A DNA stretch of 7,552 bases, from positions 358 to 7,909 of the forward strand of contig NATO01000060.1 of NCBI GenBank assembly GCA_002085385.1, read 5' to 3'. The position numbers and the translations under genes were made by a program. This DNA is from a candidate division Zixibacteria bacterium 4484_93 (GTDB taxonomy: Bacteria; UBP14; UBA6098; 4484-93). Within the stretch, counting starts at the first letter, position 1, and every line of letters begins with the position of its first letter. Positions 4,910-7,552 of the stretch are shown here, piece after piece. The notes below the pieces were generated by a model. It was given only the letters and a program-made list of their open reading frames with translations, was not told where the DNA came from and searched no databases.

Positions 4910-5844
4910 ACCTCTCAATAAAGCATCTTCTGGGGCTGGAGGGAGTATCGAGGAAAGATATACTGCTTGTTCTCGACACTGCTCGTTCTTTCAGACAGAT
5001 ACTGGAGCGCCCGGTCAAGAAGGTCCCGACCCTCAGGGGAGTGACCATTGCTAATCTCTTCTTCGAGCCGTCTACGAGGACTCGCATCTCGTTTGAGCTC
5101 GCAGAAAAGAGGCTCTCTGCCGATGTCGTGAACTTCTCCGCAGATGCAAGCTCCCTCAAAAAAGGAGAAACGCTCATCGACACTGCGAGAAACATCGAGG
5201 CAATGAAGGTTGATATGGTCGTGATGCGGCATGCATACCCGGGAGCAGCCCAGTTTCTATCGAGGTATGTGTCATCGGTTATGGTCAACGCAGGTGATGG
5301 AGCGCACGAACATCCGACACAGGCGTTGCTCGATTTCTACACAATCAGGGAACATTTCGACCGTTTCCGTGACCTGCGGGTCGTCATTGTCGGCGATATA
5401 AAGCATTCCCGCGTCGCCAGAAGCGATATCTGGGGGCTGAAGACGCTCGGAGCATCTGTCGCTGTCTGTGGACCATCGACACTCCTGCCAAGATACATCG
5501 ATACATTTGGAGTAGACCATTTCACGGATGTCGAGAAGGCTCTGAAGGGTGCGAATGTCGTCAATGTCTTAAGGCTGCAGCTCGAACGGCAAACATCGGG
5601 ATATATACCCTCACTCCGGGAATACAGGGAATATTTCGGTATAAAAAAGCACCATCTCTCGCTGCTCGATAAGAACCATATCATTATGCACCCAGGACCG
5701 ATAAACAGGGGGATAGAGATAACCCCCGAGGTCGCAGACTGCGAGGATTCCGTCATACTTCAGCAGGTGACAAACGGTGTCGCTGTCAGGATGGCGGTGC
5801 TTTACCTCCTCTCTCAAAACCTGCGAACCGCAACAGAAGAATAG
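4906..5844 (+). CDS. pyrB: Aspartate carbamoyltransferase catalytic subunit
   Basis: PyrB joins carbamoyl phosphate and aspartate to make N-carbamoyl-aspartate, the committed step of pyrimidine synthesis, in the cytoplasm. The 312-residue length is normal. Active-site motifs are complete: FFEPSTRTRISFE with the carbamoyl-phosphate site STRTR (56-60), the SSLKKGET loop (82-89) that reaches in from the neighbouring subunit, HPTQALLD (136-143), GDIKHSRVARS (163-173), RLQLER (223-228, usually RxQxER) and HPGPINRG (262-269). No pyrI regulatory subunit is visible, so it resembles the unregulated Bacillus-type trimer by context, though pyrI could lie elsewhere. It overlaps pyrR by 4 nt. The next gene is purH, where pyrC is the common neighbour in pyrR-pyrB operons. 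Confidence 0.95.
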   Translation: MNLSIKHLLGLEGVSRKDILLVLDTARSFRQILERPVKKVPTLRGVTIANLFFEPSTRTRISFELAEKRLSADVVNFSADASSLKKGETLIDTARNIEAMKVDMVVMRHAYPGAAQFLSRYVSSVMVNAGDGAHEHPTQALLDFYTIREHFDRFRDLRVVIVGDIKHSRVARSDIWGLKTLGASVAVCGPSTLLPRYIDTFGVDHFTDVEKALKGANVVNVLRLQLERQTSGYIPSLREYREYFGIKKHHLSLLDKNHIIMHPGPINRGIEITPEVADCEDSVILQQVTNGVAVRMAVLYLLSQNLRTATEE

Positions 5845-5852
5845 GGATAATT

Positions 5853-7373
5853 ATGAAAAATGCTCTGATTACCACATTTGACAAGAAAGATGTGGATATT
5901 TTGGCACAGTTCCTTGTAGATAATGGGTTCAGGATATTTTCCACAGGTGGAACCGCTAAATTTTTAGAGGATAGAGGTGTGGAAGTAACACTCATCAAGG
6001 ATATAACGGAGTATCCATCTATCCTGTCTGGCAGGGTGAAGACGCTTCATCCAACTATATTTGGTGGGATACTGGCGGATAGAGAAAGGCATAAAGATGA
6101 GATAAAGAGATACAATCTTCCGCTTTTCGATATAGTAATTGTGAATCTGTATCCGTTCGAGGAGGTTGCAAAGGTAGCCGATGCAAGTCCTGCAGAGCTT
6201 ATCGAGAATATCGATATAGGGGGCGTTGCACTTATTCGGGCTGCTGCGAAGAACTTTTCCCGCGTTGCAGTTGTCGTTGATAAGAACGATTATGAGACGG
6301 TTAAAGAATCCATTGAGGAGTTTGGCGAGGTTCCATACGAATCGAGGAAGAGGCTCGCAATAAAAGCATTTGCATACACTTCTTACTATGATAGCCTGAT
6401 TTCGCACAGGTTTGGGCTTGATTTATTTGAAGAAGAGTATTTGACATTGCCGTTCAAGAAGCCTTTTCCCTTACGATACGGTGAAAATCCGCATCAGAGT
6501 GGTCTTCTCTTCAAGTCAGCTCTTTCGGATTCAGGGATTCCACAGGGGGAGATACTATCGGGTAAGCCTTTGTCGTTCAACAATATACGGGACCTCGACG
6601 GAGCACTTATTACACTCAGGGATTTCCCTGATGCGCCCTGTGCGGTTGTCCTGAAGCATTCGACGCCCTGCGGGATAGCGACGGCAGAAACAATTGGTAA
6701 GGCATACGAGCTTGCGCTCGCCTCCGACCCGCTTTCCGCATTCGGCGGGATAGTCGGACTGAATAGAAGAGTCGATATGGAATGCGCGGAACTCTTGCAT
6801 AAGACACACTTCCTCGAGTGCATCGTTGCCCCAGACTATACGGATGAGGCGCTCGAGCTTATGAAAAAGAAGAAGAACCGCAGGATTATCAAGCTCGATG
6901 TCTATAAGAATATCCCCGAATTTGACTGTAAGATGGTCTCCGATGGTCTGCTTGTCCAGAGCAGAGACAGGCTCGAGGAGAAAAGAGAGGATTTCCGTAT
7001 TGTGACAGATAGGGCACCGACAGAGGATGAGTGGGAATCGCTTCTCTTTGCCTGGCGCGCCGTGAAATCTGTCAAGAGTAACTCTGTCCTGCTCGTCAAA
7101 GGAACAGCGACCGTTGGAATAGGCGGCGGTCAGACATCGAGGGTGGACGCTGCAAAGATTGCCGTTGATAAGGCAGGCGACAGGGCAAAAGGTTCGGTGG
7201 CAGCCTCCGACGCGTTCATTCCGTTTCCCGATGCGCTCGAGGTCTGTGCGGAGGCAGGTGCAACAGCCGTTATCCAGCCGGGAGGCTCGAAAGGCGACCC
7301 GCAGGCAATCGAGGCAGCCAACAGATACAACATCGCAATGCTCTTCACAGGCAGGAGGCATTTTAGACATTGA
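5853..7373 (+). CDS. purH: Bifunctional AICAR transformylase / IMP cyclohydrolase
   Basis: PurH carries out the last two steps of IMP synthesis: formylation of AICAR by 10-formyl-THF, then ring closure. The 506-residue protein has an N-terminal MGS-fold cyclohydrolase domain (about 1-200) with ISTGGTAK-like FSTGGTAKFLE (29-39), SGRVKTLHP (59-67), NLYPF (98-102) and DIGGVALIRAAAKN (121-134). The C-terminal transformylase domain (about 205-506) has RYGENPHQ (208-215), the catalytic Lys268-His269 in LKHSTPCG, SDPLSAFGG (291-299), GGGQTSR (424-430) and the usual GRRHFRH ending. Residues 6-11 read ITTFDK where most PurH have ISVSDK, a mild departure. It starts 8 nt after pyrB with a modest AGGGATAA ribosome site, so it is likely in the same transcript. 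No terminator hairpin follows. Confidence 0.96.
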   Translation: MKNALITTFDKKDVDILAQFLVDNGFRIFSTGGTAKFLEDRGVEVTLIKDITEYPSILSGRVKTLHPTIFGGILADRERHKDEIKRYNLPLFDIVIVNLYPFEEVAKVADASPAELIENIDIGGVALIRAAAKNFSRVAVVVDKNDYETVKESIEEFGEVPYESRKRLAIKAFAYTSYYDSLISHRFGLDLFEEEYLTLPFKKPFPLRYGENPHQSGLLFKSALSDSGIPQGEILSGKPLSFNNIRDLDGALITLRDFPDAPCAVVLKHSTPCGIATAETIGKAYELALASDPLSAFGGIVGLNRRVDMECAELLHKTHFLECIVAPDYTDEALELMKKKKNRRIIKLDVYKNIPEFDCKMVSDGLLVQSRDRLEEKREDFRIVTDRAPTEDEWESLLFAWRAVKSVKSNSVLLVKGTATVGIGGGQTSRVDAAKIAVDKAGDRAKGSVAASDAFIPFPDALEVCAEAGATAVIQPGGSKGDPQAIEAANRYNIAMLFTGRRHFRH

Positions 7374-7383
7374 AAAAAATTAC

Positions 7384-7411
7384 TTGACAATGATACTACA
7401 TCTGATATTAT
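7384..7411 (+). promoter_or_regulatory. Strong candidate promoter downstream of purH
   Basis: TTGACA (7384-7389), a 16-nt spacer and TATTAT (7406-7411) form a near-consensus promoter 10 nt after the purH stop. TATAAA at 7409-7414 (19-nt spacer) is a less likely -10. It implies a new transcription unit reading off the right edge. Transcription would start close to 7418, so an ATG at 7425 would have almost no leader. Confidence 0.6.
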
Positions 7412-7424
7412 AAATGAGGGGTGA

Positions 7425-7552
7425 ATGGGGAGTATAGAGAAGAAGCTTGAGCGATGGCGCGCTTAGGAGGATGTGGGAGGTGATAGACTACCTAGATGAG
7501 CGGCGCGGATCAGGGCTCGGAGAAGGCAAAGGCACTCGCGGCGATTAAGGAG
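7425..7552 (+). pseudogene. Coding-like stretch broken across three frames (unrecognised)
   Basis: An ATG at 7425, after GAGGGG, encodes MGSIEKKLERWRA and stops at 7464-7466. The next frame then reads LRRMWEVIDYLDERRG (from about 7462, no start needed) and stops at a TAA near 7546. The third frame, opened by an ATG at 7496, reads MSGADQGSEKAKALAAIKE to the window edge. The three pieces look like one charged, helical protein if one base is removed near 7463 and another near 7503. This could be a decayed gene, sequence errors near a contig end, or chance, with the true gene starting at 7496 after GGAGGTGAT (7476-7484, rather far). I do not recognise the family. Confidence 0.3.

Noticed and set aside
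6555..7370. 271-codon minus-strand reading frame opposite purH
   Set aside because: It is Cys/Arg-rich with no recognisable motif; purH on the plus strand is complete and unmistakable.
7374..7424. Terminator after purH
   Set aside because: An A-run follows the stop codon but no GC-rich hairpin precedes it; the segment is better explained by the promoter at 7384-7411.

Overview
This window looks like part of a bacterial chromosome from a Gram-negative (LPS-making) organism: it carries kdsB and an LpxL/HtrB-type lipid A acyltransferase. The housekeeping genes favour AGG/AGA for arginine and use ATA often, and they are tightly packed. This is compatible with a thermophilic or deep-branching, possibly uncultured lineage, but I cannot name a taxon from sequence alone.

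Region 1 (1-947, minus strand) is a compact tandem toxin-antitoxin locus. It reads hicA (toxin), hicB (antitoxin), a RelB/Phd-type antitoxin, then a RelE/ParE-type toxin cut by the left edge of the window. One good sigma70-like promoter precedes hicA. Its arginine codons (mostly CGN) are unlike those of the neighbouring genes, which suggests acquired DNA. Region 2 (875-1203) is a divergent intergenic stretch holding the hicA promoter, a candidate promoter for the rightward genes and small inverted repeats.

Region 3 (1204-4306, plus strand) is a rightward series of five genes. First come a macro-domain (ADP-ribose-binding) protein and a DJ-1/PfpI-family protein with an N-terminal hydrophobic leader. 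After 59 bp follow gatC (Glu/Asp-tRNA amidotransferase subunit C), kdsB (CMP-KDO synthetase) and a lipid A acyltransferase, with overlapping ends. Region 4 (4313-7373) is a nucleotide-synthesis unit, pyrR-pyrB-purH, with a TTGACA -35 box just upstream. It joins pyrimidine synthesis (aspartate carbamoyltransferase and a PyrR homologue) to the last two steps of IMP synthesis. The PyrR homologue lacks several residues that contact RNA in Bacillus PyrR, and the space before it is too short for a classical attenuator.

Region 5 (7374-7552) starts with another strong-looking promoter (TTGACA-N16-TATTAT). It continues into a short coding-like stretch that switches frame twice before the window ends; this may be a broken gene, sequence error, or the start of a gene I do not recognise.

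No RNA genes, CRISPR arrays or insertion sequences were seen. The most unusual points are the atypical PyrR, the two well-formed ribosome binding sites in the DJ-1-family gene, the tandem TA locus with opposite gene orders, and the frame-broken right end. I do not see a clear, wholly new system here.
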